Shown here: positions 1 through 8,204 of the stretch, piece after piece | Numbering within the stretch: position 1 is the first letter of the stretch | Layout of the letters: each line of letters begins with the position of its first letter | Assembly: GCA_001570385.1 (NCBI GenBank) | Contig: BBYL01000020.1 | Location: 149,629-213,628, forward strand | Origin: Microtetraspora glauca | Lineage (GTDB): Bacteria > Actinomycetota > Actinomycetes > Streptosporangiales > Streptosporangiaceae | Reading direction: 5' to 3' | Length of the DNA: 64,000 bases | Program-made: the position numbers and the translations under genes | Notes under the pieces: generated by a model | What the model was told of the DNA's origin: nothing | The model's input: only the letters and a program-made list of their open reading frames with translations | Databases searched by the model: none

Positions 1-1
1 G

Positions 2-25
2 ATGCTGGAGGACATCACCTTCTGA
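2..25 (+). CDS. 3' end of an upstream gene (partial)
   Basis: An open frame enters from the left edge and stops at TGA 23-25; only about seven residues are inside the window. It is followed at once by a short hairpin and then by the convergent lipoprotein gene, which fits the end of a plus-strand gene. Nothing can be said about its function. Confidence 0.25.
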   Translation: MLEDITF

Positions 26-26
26 T

Positions 27-40
27 CCCGGCCTGCCGGG
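27..40. terminator. short GC-rich hairpin between convergent gene ends
   Basis: CCCGGC (27-32) and GCCGGG (35-40) are inverted repeats with almost no loop. They lie between the stop at 25 and the lipoprotein stop at 43. It is a plausible but weak bidirectional terminator, with no T-tract. Confidence 0.3.
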
Positions 41-42
41 GG

Positions 43-708
43 TCAGGGCGGGAGATGGCCGTTCTGCGGTGCCAGATCCCAGTACTCCCGGCAGGTGTGG
101 ATCTTCAGGGTCTCGGCGTCGCCCTGCGCGATCTCCACGGCCCAGATCTCCGGGCGCAGCCGCGCCGTACAGGTGATCTGGGCCATCGCGATCCTGGACA
201 TCTTCGGCCCGCTGACGAACACCCGGAGCCGCAGGCCCACGCTGTCCGGATCGTTGCGGCTGCTCGGATCGGGCGTGTACCGCATGAGCTGGACCTGGGC
301 CAGCCGCATGCGGCTCAGGGCGGTGCCGACGCCGCTGGGCGGGCGCCGCCCGGCCCCGAACAGCGCGGAGAGAACATCGTTGACGTGCGAGGACGTCGCG
401 GCCACGCTGGTGGGCTCGAGCCGTCCCGACCGGACGAGGTAGACGCGCACGACCGTCGAGGCGCCGCTGATGACCGGAGGCGGGCCGCCGTCGTTGACCC
501 TCGTCGGCTCCACCCCGCATCCCGCGACCGCGGCGAGGAGCAGCGCGACCCCGGCCAGCCGGCCCAGCACGACCCGGCGCAGCACGACCCGGCCCGCCAT
601 GATTTGGTCCATCGTGATCCGGCCCGCGGTGACGCGGCTCATGACGCGGCTCATGACGCGGGTCACGGCGCGGGGATCCACAACGTGAAAAGGGTGCCGG
701 GGTCGCAT
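43..708 (-). CDS. lipoprotein of the AfsQ-type operon (GerMN-like)
   Basis: Predicted exported lipoprotein of 221 aa if the ATG at 708 is used. A basic stretch and hydrophobic core are followed by the lipobox VAGC (residues near 62-65), so the mature protein would be tethered to the outer membrane face. The mature part (VRVYLVRSGRLEP and onward) resembles the GerMN fold seen in LpqB-type lipoproteins; this is a family-level guess. The unusually long N-terminus before the signal (repeats of MSRV) suggests the true start could be a later ATG at about 600-660. It is the last gene of a three-gene operon and overlaps the end of the kinase gene. Streptomyces afsQ1-afsQ2 is also followed by a lipoprotein gene, so it probably modulates the sensor. 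Confidence 0.75.
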   Translation of the reverse strand: MRPRHPFHVVDPRAVTRVMSRVMSRVTAGRITMDQIMAGRVVLRRVVLGRLAGVALLLAAVAGCGVEPTRVNDGGPPPVISGASTVVRVYLVRSGRLEPTSVAATSSHVNDVLSALFGAGRRPPSGVGTALSRMRLAQVQLMRYTPDPSSRNDPDSVGLRLRVFVSGPKMSRIAMAQITCTARLRPEIWAVEIAQGDAETLKIHTCREYWDLAPQNGHLPP

Positions 709-2093
709 CGTCGTACCTCGATCGTGCCGCGGTGCAGTTCCGCGTTGGCCTTGGCGATGGCCAGCCCCAGGCCGCTCCCGACGCTGCGCGCCCGGCCCGC
801 ACCGGCCTTGTAGAAGCGCTCGAAGACGTGGGGGAGCGACCGCTCCGGGATGCCCTCCCCGTGGTCGCGTACGGTGACCTGGAGGCCGCTGGGCCGTACT
901 CTGGCGCTCACCAGCACCGGCTGGGCCCCGTGGTGCAGGGCGTTGCCGACGAGGTTGGCCACGATCACGTCGAAGCGCCGGGGGTCGAGGGAGAACATCA
1001 GCCCGATCGGGACGGTGAGCTTCACCTGGTCGGCCCAGCCGCGTACCTCCAGGCAGTCGGCCAGGGTGTCGCCCACGTCCACGTTCTCCCTGCGCAGTAC
1101 GGCGGCGCCGGAGTCGAAGCGGCTGACCTCGATGAGGTGCTCCACGAGGATCTTGAGCCGGTCGATCTCGCGGAGCACGATGCGCACCGCCTCGCCCGCG
1201 TCGTCCGGCAGGCCGTCCGCCTCCTCGGAGAGCATGTCCGTCACCGCGGTCATCGCGGTCAGGGGCGTGCGCAGTTCGTGCGAGACGTCGGCGACGAAGC
1301 GCCGGGACATCGCCTCCAGGGTGCGCAGCTCGGTCACCTTCTCCTCCAGCGCCTCCGCCGTCTCGTTGAAGATGGCGGTGAGCTCGGCCAGCTCGTCCTT
1401 CCCGCGTACGGGGAGCCGGATGTGCAGCTCGCCGGCGCCGAGCATGCGCGCGGCGGTGCCGAGCCTGCGTACGGGGAGCAGCACCTGCCAGGCCGACAGC
1501 AGGGCCACGGTCAGCGCGATCGCCAGCGTGATCCCGCCCGCCTGGAGGAGCGAGCCCCGCAGCCGGTTGAGCACGCCCTCCTCGTCGCTCAGCGAGACGA
1601 AGACGTACGCGCTCAGGCCGGTGCCGCGCACGACGCCGTTCTGGTTGGCGCGGTGGATCTGGGTGGCGACCAGCAGCCACGGCCGGTCGTTCAGCCTGAG
1701 CCGCTGGAACACCAGGCGCCGGGTGGCCTGCCAGCGGAGCTGATCGGGCACGTCGGTCATGGTGAAGGGCGAGCCGCGGCTGATGCGCCGGTGGCCGCCG
1801 TAGGTGACGATGACCGCGCGGTCGGGCCCGTTGAGCGCGTTCACGAGGTCGCCCAGGTCCTCGTCGGTCACCGTGGAGTCGCTCGGCCACACGACGTCGC
1901 TGGCGCCGACCGGCAGGGCGACCCGGGACAGCGTGTCGCGGATGTCGGAGACCGAGACCCGCTGCACTCGGTCCAGCAGCTCCCTGCGGACGAGTTGGTA
2001 GCCGAGCCCGGCCACGGCCACGGAGGCGATGATCGCCACCAGCAGGAAGGTGATCACCAGCCGGCCGCGCAGGCCGGTGGGAACCCAGCTCAT
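663..2093 (-). CDS. afsQ2: sensor histidine kinase, AfsQ2-like
   Basis: Membrane histidine kinase, 476 aa. A first transmembrane helix lies near residues 12-33, then an extracytoplasmic sensor region of about 130 residues, a second helix near 165-190, HAMP, the HisKA box with phospho-acceptor His272 (VSHELRTP) and a HATPase domain with the G-boxes GEGIPE and GSGLGLA. The ATG at 2093 overlaps the stop of the response regulator gene by 4 bases (ATGA), typical of translational coupling. It would phosphorylate the adjacent regulator. The name rests on the strong likeness of the partner regulator to AfsQ1 and on the matching regulator-kinase-lipoprotein order. Confidence 0.85.
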   Translation of the reverse strand: MSWVPTGLRGRLVITFLLVAIIASVAVAGLGYQLVRRELLDRVQRVSVSDIRDTLSRVALPVGASDVVWPSDSTVTDEDLGDLVNALNGPDRAVIVTYGGHRRISRGSPFTMTDVPDQLRWQATRRLVFQRLRLNDRPWLLVATQIHRANQNGVVRGTGLSAYVFVSLSDEEGVLNRLRGSLLQAGGITLAIALTVALLSAWQVLLPVRRLGTAARMLGAGELHIRLPVRGKDELAELTAIFNETAEALEEKVTELRTLEAMSRRFVADVSHELRTPLTAMTAVTDMLSEEADGLPDDAGEAVRIVLREIDRLKILVEHLIEVSRFDSGAAVLRRENVDVGDTLADCLEVRGWADQVKLTVPIGLMFSLDPRRFDVIVANLVGNALHHGAQPVLVSARVRPSGLQVTVRDHGEGIPERSLPHVFERFYKAGAGRARSVGSGLGLAIAKANAELHRGTIEVRRCDPGTLFTLWIPAP

Positions 2094-2764
2094 GGCGGAC
2101 TGAAGCGGTATCCGAAGCCGCGGACGGTGTGGATGAAGACCGGCTCGGCCGGCACCGGCTCTATCTTCGCCCTGATCCGCTGCACGCACGCGTCGACCAG
2201 CCGCGAGTCGGCGACGTGGGAGTGGTCCCACACGGTCCTGAGCAGGTAGCGGCGGTTGAGTACCTGGCCCGGATGGCGGACCAGTTCGAGCAGCAGGCGC
2301 AGCTCCGTCGGGGTGAGGTGGATCTCGCGCCCCTTGTGCGTCACCTTGAGCGCGCCCCGGTCCACCAGCAGGTCGCCGAAGCTGATCCGGTCGGAGGAGG
2401 CGGACTCCAGGCGCCGCAGGACGGCCCGGATCCGCGCGTCGAGCACCCGTGGCTCCACCGGCTTGACCACGTAGTCGTCGGCGCCGGCCTCCAGACCCAC
2501 GACCACGTCGAGGTCGTCGCCCCGCGCGGTGAGCAGGATGACCGGCAGCGAGTCCAGCTTGCGGATGCGGCGGCACACCTCGACCCCGTCGATGCCCGGG
2601 AGCATCACGTCGAGGATCACGATCTCCGGGCGCCGGGCCCGTACGTGGGCCAGGGCCTCTTCCCCCGTCGCGTACGCCGTCACGGAGTGGCCCTGGCGGG
2701 TGAGCGCGAGCTCGAGCCCCATGCGAACGGAAGGGTCGTCTTCGACCAGGAGGATGCCAGCCAC
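2090..2764 (-). CDS. afsQ1: OmpR-family response regulator, AfsQ1-like
   Basis: DNA-binding response regulator of 224 aa. The receiver domain shows the acidic pair Glu8/Asp9/Asp10, phosphorylated Asp52 (VILDVMLPG), a conserved Thr and the KP motif (VVKPVEPRVLDAR). A winged-helix output domain follows (LTPTELRLLLELVRHPG, then VRGFGYRF). The sequence closely matches my memory of Streptomyces AfsQ1, which controls antibiotic production and nitrogen/carbon balance. I chose the GTG at 2764 because the receiver fold begins immediately after it (VAGILLVEDD); upstream codons would add an unsupported leader. It is the first gene of the operon with kinase and lipoprotein. Confidence 0.88.
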   Translation of the reverse strand: MAGILLVEDDPSVRMGLELALTRQGHSVTAYATGEEALAHVRARRPEIVILDVMLPGIDGVEVCRRIRKLDSLPVILLTARGDDLDVVVGLEAGADDYVVKPVEPRVLDARIRAVLRRLESASSDRISFGDLLVDRGALKVTHKGREIHLTPTELRLLLELVRHPGQVLNRRYLLRTVWDHSHVADSRLVDACVQRIRAKIEPVPAEPVFIHTVRGFGYRFSPP

Positions 2765-2904
2765 GCGGACATTATGGACTGTATGTCGGGAATTCCTGGG
2801 GGTGTCATGAAACCGTAACGCGGCGCGCACCTGGTCAGGACGAACGGCGTGCAAGCTCGCGAAAGGGTCCTCCCTTCGGCGCGGGGGTCCGAGGGGCGGA
2901 CTCG

Positions 2905-2920
2905 TGTGATGAATATCACA
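2905..2920. promoter_or_regulatory. consensus Crp (cAMP receptor protein) operator
   Basis: TGTGATGAATATCACA is a perfect match to TGTGA-N6-TCACA, the Crp consensus shared by E. coli, mycobacterial Crp and corynebacterial GlxR. It lies 109 bases upstream of the GTG of the transglycosylase-like gene at 3029 and 140 bases upstream of afsQ1 on the other strand, so it could act on either. In Mycobacterium, Crp controls rpfA, a wall-lytic gene, which makes the plus-strand target attractive. Confidence 0.7.
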
Positions 2921-3028
2921 TGTTTCAGGGAAAGCCCACGTACCGGGCGGTTAGGGCAAAGAATTCACCAACGGACTTTATTGTTTGGGTTGCGCGACAC
3001 CCCCGGGTACAGGGCAAGCTCATAGGTC

Positions 3029-3730
3029 GTGAGTTCTGGTCAGCAGCTGAGGGAGCGCCCGTCGCGTTCCCGTTCCAAGCGCCGGTCGGGTCCGAGCCTG
3101 CTGACCCCCAAGCGCGTCATCATCATCGGCGTGACGTTGGTCCTGGTCGGCGGGGCCACCACGCTCCTCGTCCGTACCGCGATCGAGAACGCGAACACCC
3201 CGCCCAACCCGGTGTCGCTTCCCGAACTGCTCGCCGGGGACCCCTCCGTCGCCAATCCCGCGATCGACGCGATGAAGGCGCAGGCCGCGCAGTCGCTCAA
3301 GGAGGCCCGGCTGAAGGCGAGCCGGGACACGCCCAAGGCCGACCTCGACCCCGTCAAGATCCCGAAGCAGGCGCCGGGCGGCGGCGGCTTCAACCCGGCG
3401 GACTTCCCGCCCGGCTCCAAGCCCGACCCCGGCAGCAACAAGGCGCTGGGCAGGGAGATGGCCGCCGCGCGCGGCTGGGGCGACTCCGAGTGGGGCTGCC
3501 TGGAACGGCTCTGGGACAAGGAGAGCCACTGGAACGAGCGGGCGATGAACCGCTACAGCGGCGCCTACGGCATCCCCCAGTCCCTGCCCGGCAGCAAGAT
3601 GGCGAGCGCCGGGTCCGACTGGCAGACCAACGCCGCCACCCAGATCAAGTGGGGCCTGGGCTACATCGCCGGCCGCTACAAGACCCCGTGCGGCGCCTGG
3701 GGCCACTCCCAGGCCACCGGCTGGTACTAA
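3029..3730 (+). CDS. secreted or membrane-anchored lytic-transglycosylase-like protein
   Basis: Protein of 233 aa with a basic N-terminus, one transmembrane or signal-anchor helix (residues about 29-50), a Pro/Lys-rich linker, and a C-terminal domain of about 80 residues resembling transglycosylase/Rpf-like domains: WGDSEWGCLERLWDKESHW with the likely catalytic Glu in DKESHW, then YGIPQSLPGSKM, GLGYIAGRY and a C-terminal GHSQATGWY. This class cleaves peptidoglycan strands outside the membrane. The gene stands alone downstream of a Crp operator, and a GTG start directly precedes the basic N-terminus. The stop is followed by about 80 bases without a clear terminator. Confidence 0.8.
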   Translation: MSSGQQLRERPSRSRSKRRSGPSLLTPKRVIIIGVTLVLVGGATTLLVRTAIENANTPPNPVSLPELLAGDPSVANPAIDAMKAQAAQSLKEARLKASRDTPKADLDPVKIPKQAPGGGGFNPADFPPGSKPDPGSNKALGREMAAARGWGDSEWGCLERLWDKESHWNERAMNRYSGAYGIPQSLPGSKMASAGSDWQTNAATQIKWGLGYIAGRYKTPCGAWGHSQATGWY

Positions 3731-3814
3731 ACGCGTCCCTAGCCCTGGTCAGGTTTGGTCGACCTTTCGGCAAGACCGCGGAGTCCGCTCCGTTCGCCGG
3801 GCACCCTTGGCGTC

Positions 3815-5743
3815 ATGGGTGTGAAGGTCAGTGTTGTGGTCTCCGTCTGCGATCCCGGGCCGGCGGACGACGCCTTCGACGCGTGCGTGCGCTCCCTGCT
3901 GGAGCAGTCGCTGCCCGCGGAGCAGTACGAAGTGATCTTCGCGGACGACGGTTCCACGGACGGCACCCGCGAACAGCTGGACACCGTGGCCGGCGTGCGC
4001 GAGAACGTCCGGGTGCTCCACCTGGACCACAGCGGCGGTCCCACGAGAGGCCGTAACGTCGCCCTCTCCGTCGCCCGCGGCGATTACGTGTACTTCATGA
4101 ACCAGTACGACCGACTGGAGCACAGCGCCCTCCAGAACATGTACGGCATGGCCATGCGGTCCGGCGCCGACGTGCTCGTGGGCAGGCTGGCGGGGGAGGG
4201 GACGCCGCTTTCGGCCTTCACCGGCAGCAGGGAGCGCGCGGACGTCCTCCGTGACCGCCTGCTGGGCCTGCCGACGGCGCACAAGCTGTTCCGGATGGGC
4301 TTCCTCGCCGAGAACCAGATCCGCTTCCCCGACCGCCCGCTGGCCGAGCAGGCGTTCGTCACCCACGCCTACCTCGCCGCGCGGGCCATCGCGATCCACG
4401 CCGGGCAGATCTGCTGCCAGGTCGCCACCCCCCAGGAGGACGGGCAGGAGGATCCCGCCGCGCTGGTCGCCGGGCTGCGGACCATCCTCGACATCGTCGA
4501 GGCGTACACGCCGCCCGGGCAGCGGCGCGACCGGATCCAGGCCCACTGGTTCCGCGTGCTCGGGCTGCGCCGGCTCGGCGGCGCCCGGTTCGAGGCGGCC
4601 GGCGACCACCACCGGACGGTCCTGTTCGCCCGGCTCAGGGAACTCGTCCAGGAGCGCGTACCCGCGCGGCTCGACGCGTACCTTCCGGTGCACCTGCGGG
4701 CCCGTGCCGCGCTGCTGCGGGCGGACCGCCAGGAGGAACTGGCCAGGCTCGCCGCGGCGTCACGCGGGACCCGGTTGCGCGCCGAGCTGCAGGAAGTCCG
4801 CTGGGACCAGAGCGTGCTCACCATGGACCTGGCCGTCGAGATCGTCGACGCGGGGGGCGCACCGCTGCGGTTCCACGCGGAGAACGGCCGCCTGTACTGG
4901 ATGCCGCCGACCCCCATCGAGGGACTGCTCGCCCCCGAGATGACCGACGTGACGGAGGCGGCGCGGCGGGCGCGGATGGAGGTCTACATCCGGGACGCGC
5001 AGACCGGCGTCGTCTACTTCCTCCCGGTGACCAGCACCGTCCAGCACGGCCGCGACGGCGACGGGGTCCGGGTGTGGGCCGCCGGCCAGGCCCGGCTCGA
5101 CGTGGGCTCCGCCGCGCTCGGGCGCCCGCTGCGTCCCGGCCTGTGGGAGGTGCACGTGCGGATGCGCGGCGTCCACCCGGCCCGCACCAGGGTCGCCAGG
5201 GCGGAGGCGCCGATGAACTGCGCGGGCGTCCTCGCGGACTATCCCCGGCGGCTGGTCATGCCGTGCTGGTCGGGGAAGGGCGAGCTCAGCGTCTGCGTAG
5301 AGCCGCAGTCCTTCCCCGAGTCCATCGCCCTGGTGTCGCCCCGCGCCTCGGTCACCCACAGCGACGACGACGTGTACGTCGTGGTGCCGGTGCCGTACGT
5401 GCCGCCGAGCGGCGGTCCCGCGGTCGAGCTGGTGCTCCGCCAGATGGGTGGCCGGGGGCGGGGCATGACGGTCCCCGCCCTCGTCGAGCCCGGCGTGCCC
5501 GGACGGCTGGCCGGCCAGCTGATCGCGAAGGTGCCCGTACGCAGGCTGGGTGGCGAGGGCTGCCTCGGCCCCGGCGCGTGGCGGCCGGGGCTTCGGACGG
5601 AGGGCAAGGACGTCGATCTGCGGTTCACGCTGGAGGTGGGCTTCCGGGGGCACGTCAGGGTGCGGCCGGCCGGTACGCGGCCCACCCCCTCGTTGTTCCG
5701 GAGGATCGCCGCCAGGATCCCGGGCTACGCCGCGCTCAGCTGA
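3815..5743 (+). CDS. family 2 glycosyltransferase with large C-terminal domain
   Basis: Protein of 642 aa. The N-terminal 220 residues form a GT-A, family 2 glycosyltransferase domain: VSVVVSVCDPG at the start, the nucleotide-binding FADDGSTDGT (about residues 48-57), GPTRGRN, and an NQYD segment in place of a standard DxD. The remaining roughly 400 residues are beta-rich and resemble no family I can name; similar C-termini occur in actinobacterial wall or teichoic-acid glycosyltransferases. No transmembrane helix is obvious. The ATG at 3815 is where the domain starts; an upstream in-frame codon at 3755 would add 20 unsupported residues. Its 3' end overlaps the convergent hydrolase gene by 19 bases. 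Confidence 0.8.
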   Translation: MGVKVSVVVSVCDPGPADDAFDACVRSLLEQSLPAEQYEVIFADDGSTDGTREQLDTVAGVRENVRVLHLDHSGGPTRGRNVALSVARGDYVYFMNQYDRLEHSALQNMYGMAMRSGADVLVGRLAGEGTPLSAFTGSRERADVLRDRLLGLPTAHKLFRMGFLAENQIRFPDRPLAEQAFVTHAYLAARAIAIHAGQICCQVATPQEDGQEDPAALVAGLRTILDIVEAYTPPGQRRDRIQAHWFRVLGLRRLGGARFEAAGDHHRTVLFARLRELVQERVPARLDAYLPVHLRARAALLRADRQEELARLAAASRGTRLRAELQEVRWDQSVLTMDLAVEIVDAGGAPLRFHAENGRLYWMPPTPIEGLLAPEMTDVTEAARRARMEVYIRDAQTGVVYFLPVTSTVQHGRDGDGVRVWAAGQARLDVGSAALGRPLRPGLWEVHVRMRGVHPARTRVARAEAPMNCAGVLADYPRRLVMPCWSGKGELSVCVEPQSFPESIALVSPRASVTHSDDDVYVVVPVPYVPPSGGPAVELVLRQMGGRGRGMTVPALVEPGVPGRLAGQLIAKVPVRRLGGEGCLGPGAWRPGLRTEGKDVDLRFTLEVGFRGHVRVRPAGTRPTPSLFRRIAARIPGYAALS

Positions 5744-6735
5744 GCGGTGAGCGCCGCGCGGAACTCGGCCGGCTTCTCGATGTGCGGGCTGTGGCCGCAG
5801 CCGGGGATCGCGACCTCCCGGTAGTTCCCGTAGCGGTCGAGCGCCGCCCGCGTCTGGGTGACCATCGGCTGGGCGGGCGTGCCGTCCCAGCCGGGTACCA
5901 CGCCGATCGCCCCCAGGTGGACCAGGTCGAACAGCGACGTGTCGGAGACGATCACGTCCTCGGTGCCCCTGATCCACAGGATGGGCGGCTTCGGGTCGAT
6001 GGTGTGCAGGTCGTCGATCCGGAAGTAGGTCGGCGCCATCGTGTTGAGCACGCCGCGCTTGCCCGGCGCGACGCCCGGCCAGGCGGCCGCGGTCGCCGTG
6101 TCACCCGGATAGTGGTCCTCGCCCAGCCGGGTGGACAACATCGACTCGACGAAGGCGTCCTCGTCGTCGCCCAGATCGGCTCCCGGGACCACGTAGGCCG
6201 TGCGGAGCACCGTACGCGGCGACACCGGGGAGTCCGCGGACCGGTCACCCGCCCGCAGGGCCGCCACGAAGTCGGGATTGGCGGCGCCGCCGCCGGCGCC
6301 GGTGCCGTCCGGGTGCGTCAGGACGCCGTCCGGCCCCGTCGTCCCGCCGAACCCGTACGGCGAGACCGGGTTGACCAGCGTGGCGCTCCTGACCGTTTCC
6401 GGCCGGTCGCGGAGCGCCTGGAGGACGACGCCGCCGCCCATGCTCCAGCCCACCAGATGGGCGGCGCCGATCACGTCGAGGAGCGACAGGACGTCGTCGG
6501 AGTAGTCGCGCAGTCCGCGGGTCGCGTCCACCGGCGCCGGGTCGGAGTCGCCGAACCCGCGCAGGTCGACGGCGAGCGGGCGGAAGCCGGCGGGCAGTGC
6601 GAGCATGGTCGAGCGCCAGAAGGTACTCGACGACACGTTCCCGTGGACGAACAGCACGGGTTCGCCGGTGGTCCCCGGCACGGAGAGGACGTTGAGGGTC
6701 GAACGCGCGGTGCTGATGCGCTCAGCTGAGATCAT
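5725..6735 (-). CDS. alpha/beta hydrolase
   Basis: Cytoplasmic hydrolase of 336 aa. Oxyanion motif HGN (residues about 30-32), nucleophile elbow GWSMGG, acid residue in RGTEDVI near residue 258 and catalytic His in GCGHSPHIEKP near the C-terminus give a complete triad. The substrate cannot be read from the sequence. It is the last gene of a same-strand run behind an MHS-type transporter, so an ester or lactone hydrolase feeding hydroxybutyrate metabolism is possible but unproven. The ATG at 6735 is 48 bases below the transporter stop. Confidence 0.85.
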   Translation of the reverse strand: MISAERISTARSTLNVLSVPGTTGEPVLFVHGNVSSSTFWRSTMLALPAGFRPLAVDLRGFGDSDPAPVDATRGLRDYSDDVLSLLDVIGAAHLVGWSMGGGVVLQALRDRPETVRSATLVNPVSPYGFGGTTGPDGVLTHPDGTGAGGGAANPDFVAALRAGDRSADSPVSPRTVLRTAYVVPGADLGDDEDAFVESMLSTRLGEDHYPGDTATAAAWPGVAPGKRGVLNTMAPTYFRIDDLHTIDPKPPILWIRGTEDVIVSDTSLFDLVHLGAIGVVPGWDGTPAQPMVTQTRAALDRYGNYREVAIPGCGHSPHIEKPAEFRAALTAQLSAA

Positions 6736-6783
6736 GGTGCGGCTCCAGGTAGGCGGGGTCGGGGTGTCACATCGTCACGTTTC

Positions 6784-8127
6784 TCAGGGCTCTTGGCCGA
6801 CGCGGGCCGTGGAGGCCCGTCGTGACCCGGAGGTCGGCTCGACGGCGGTGAGGTCACGGTCGCGGGTCTCCTTGGCCGCGACCACGGCGATCACCGTGAC
6901 CACCGCCGAGACGGCGACGTAGATGGCGATCGGGACGCCGGAGGCGTACTCCTTGAGCAGGGCGACCGCGATGATCGGGGCGAGCGCCCCGGCCACGATC
7001 GAGGCGAGCTGGTAGCCCACGGACACGCCGGAGTAGCGCATCCTGGTGGCGAACAGCTCGGAGAAGAACGCGGCCTGCGGGCCGTACATCGCCCCGTGGA
7101 AGAGCAGGCCGACGGTCACCGCGACCGTCGCCAGGGCGAACGACCCACTGTCGACGAGCGGGAAGAAGGCGAACGCCCAGAGGCCGACGCCCACCGCGCC
7201 GATCAGATAGACGGGCCGGCGGCCCAGCCGGTCGGAGAGCGCCCCCCACATCGGGATGGTCACGAAGTGGACCGCGGAGGCGATCAGCACCGCGTTGAGC
7301 GCGGTCTGCTTGGGCATGCCCGCGGCGGTGGTGGCGTACACGAGGACGAACGCCGTGATCACGTAGTAGGAGACGTTCTCTGCGAGCCGCGCGCCGATCG
7401 CCACCAGGACGTCACGCCAGTGATGGCGCAGCACATCGACGATCGGGGCCTTCTGCTCGGGAGCCTGGTTGGCCAGCGCCTCCTTGAACACGGGCGACTC
7501 CGTGACGGTGAGCCGGATCCACAGTCCGACGAACACCAGCAGGCCGGAGAGCAGGAACGGGATCCGCCAGCCCCAGGCGAGGAACGCCTCGTCGGACTGG
7601 ACGGCCGCGAGGATCGCGAGCACCCCCGTGGCCAGCAGGTTTCCGCCTGGCGCGCCGGCCTGGGGCCAGGAGGCCCACAGGCCGCGCCGCTTGGGGTCGC
7701 CGTGCTCGGAGACCAGCAGGACCGCGCCGCCCCACTCGCCGCCCAGGGCGAAGCCCTGCACCAGCCGCAACGCGGTGAGCAGCAGGGGAGCCGCCGCGCC
7801 GAGCGTCGCGTAGGTCGGCAGGCAGCCGATCAGGACGGTCGCGCCGCCCATCATCAGAAGGCTGACCACGAGCAGCCGCTTGCGGCCCAGCCGGTCGCCG
7901 TAGTGACCGAAGATCAGGCCGCCGAGAGGCCGGGCGGCGAAGCCGACGGCGTACGTGAGGAACGCGAGCAGCGTGCCGGTCAGGGCGTCCTCGGCCGGGA
8001 AGAACAGCTTGTTGAACACGAGTGCGGCGGCCGAGCCGTAGAGGAAGAAGTCGTACCACTCGATCGTGGTGCCGATCAGGCTGGCGCTGACGACCTTGCC
8101 GATCGGGGTCCGTGTTTCGTTGGCCAC
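6784..8127 (-). CDS. MFS transporter, metabolite:H+ symporter (MHS) type
   Basis: Inner-membrane carrier of 447 aa with 12 predicted helices. The signature loop GHYGDRLGRKR between helices 2 and 3 and the N-terminal IGTTIEWYDFFLYG are typical of the MHS subfamily (shikimate, proline/betaine, alpha-ketoglutarate, small organic acids). The GTG at 8127 was chosen because a strong GAGGAG ribosome site lies 6 bases before it and homology begins right after it. It follows a PucR/GAF regulator and a 3-hydroxybutyrate dehydrogenase gene, so import of 3-hydroxybutyrate or a similar acid is the simplest reading. A Crp-type operator lies about 40-55 bases upstream of the start. Confidence 0.88.
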   Translation of the reverse strand: MANETRTPIGKVVSASLIGTTIEWYDFFLYGSAAALVFNKLFFPAEDALTGTLLAFLTYAVGFAARPLGGLIFGHYGDRLGRKRLLVVSLLMMGGATVLIGCLPTYATLGAAAPLLLTALRLVQGFALGGEWGGAVLLVSEHGDPKRRGLWASWPQAGAPGGNLLATGVLAILAAVQSDEAFLAWGWRIPFLLSGLLVFVGLWIRLTVTESPVFKEALANQAPEQKAPIVDVLRHHWRDVLVAIGARLAENVSYYVITAFVLVYATTAAGMPKQTALNAVLIASAVHFVTIPMWGALSDRLGRRPVYLIGAVGVGLWAFAFFPLVDSGSFALATVAVTVGLLFHGAMYGPQAAFFSELFATRMRYSGVSVGYQLASIVAGALAPIIAVALLKEYASGVPIAIYVAVSAVVTVIAVVAAKETRDRDLTAVEPTSGSRRASTARVGQEP

Positions 8128-8165
8128 GGGGAACTCCTCGGGTGGGGGGTGCGGCCAACATATGA

Positions 8166-8181
8166 TGTGACGCATGTCACT
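8166..8181. promoter_or_regulatory. Crp-type operator upstream of the MHS transporter
   Basis: TGTGACGCATGTCACT keeps the TGTGA-N6-TCAC core and also fits the Streptomyces Crp pattern GTG-N6-GNCAC exactly. It sits between the regulator stop (8205) and the transporter start (8127), where a transporter promoter would be expected. It is the second such site in 6 kb. Confidence 0.6.
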
Positions 8182-8204
8182 CCTATGGCCGGTCGGCACA
8201 TACC

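Noticed and set aside
2921..3028. ydaO-type c-di-AMP riboswitch before the transglycosylase-like gene
   Set aside because: Such genes often have this riboswitch in actinobacteria, but the expected GGGGAACC, GGGTGAATC and GCTAACCTCG-type blocks are not present.
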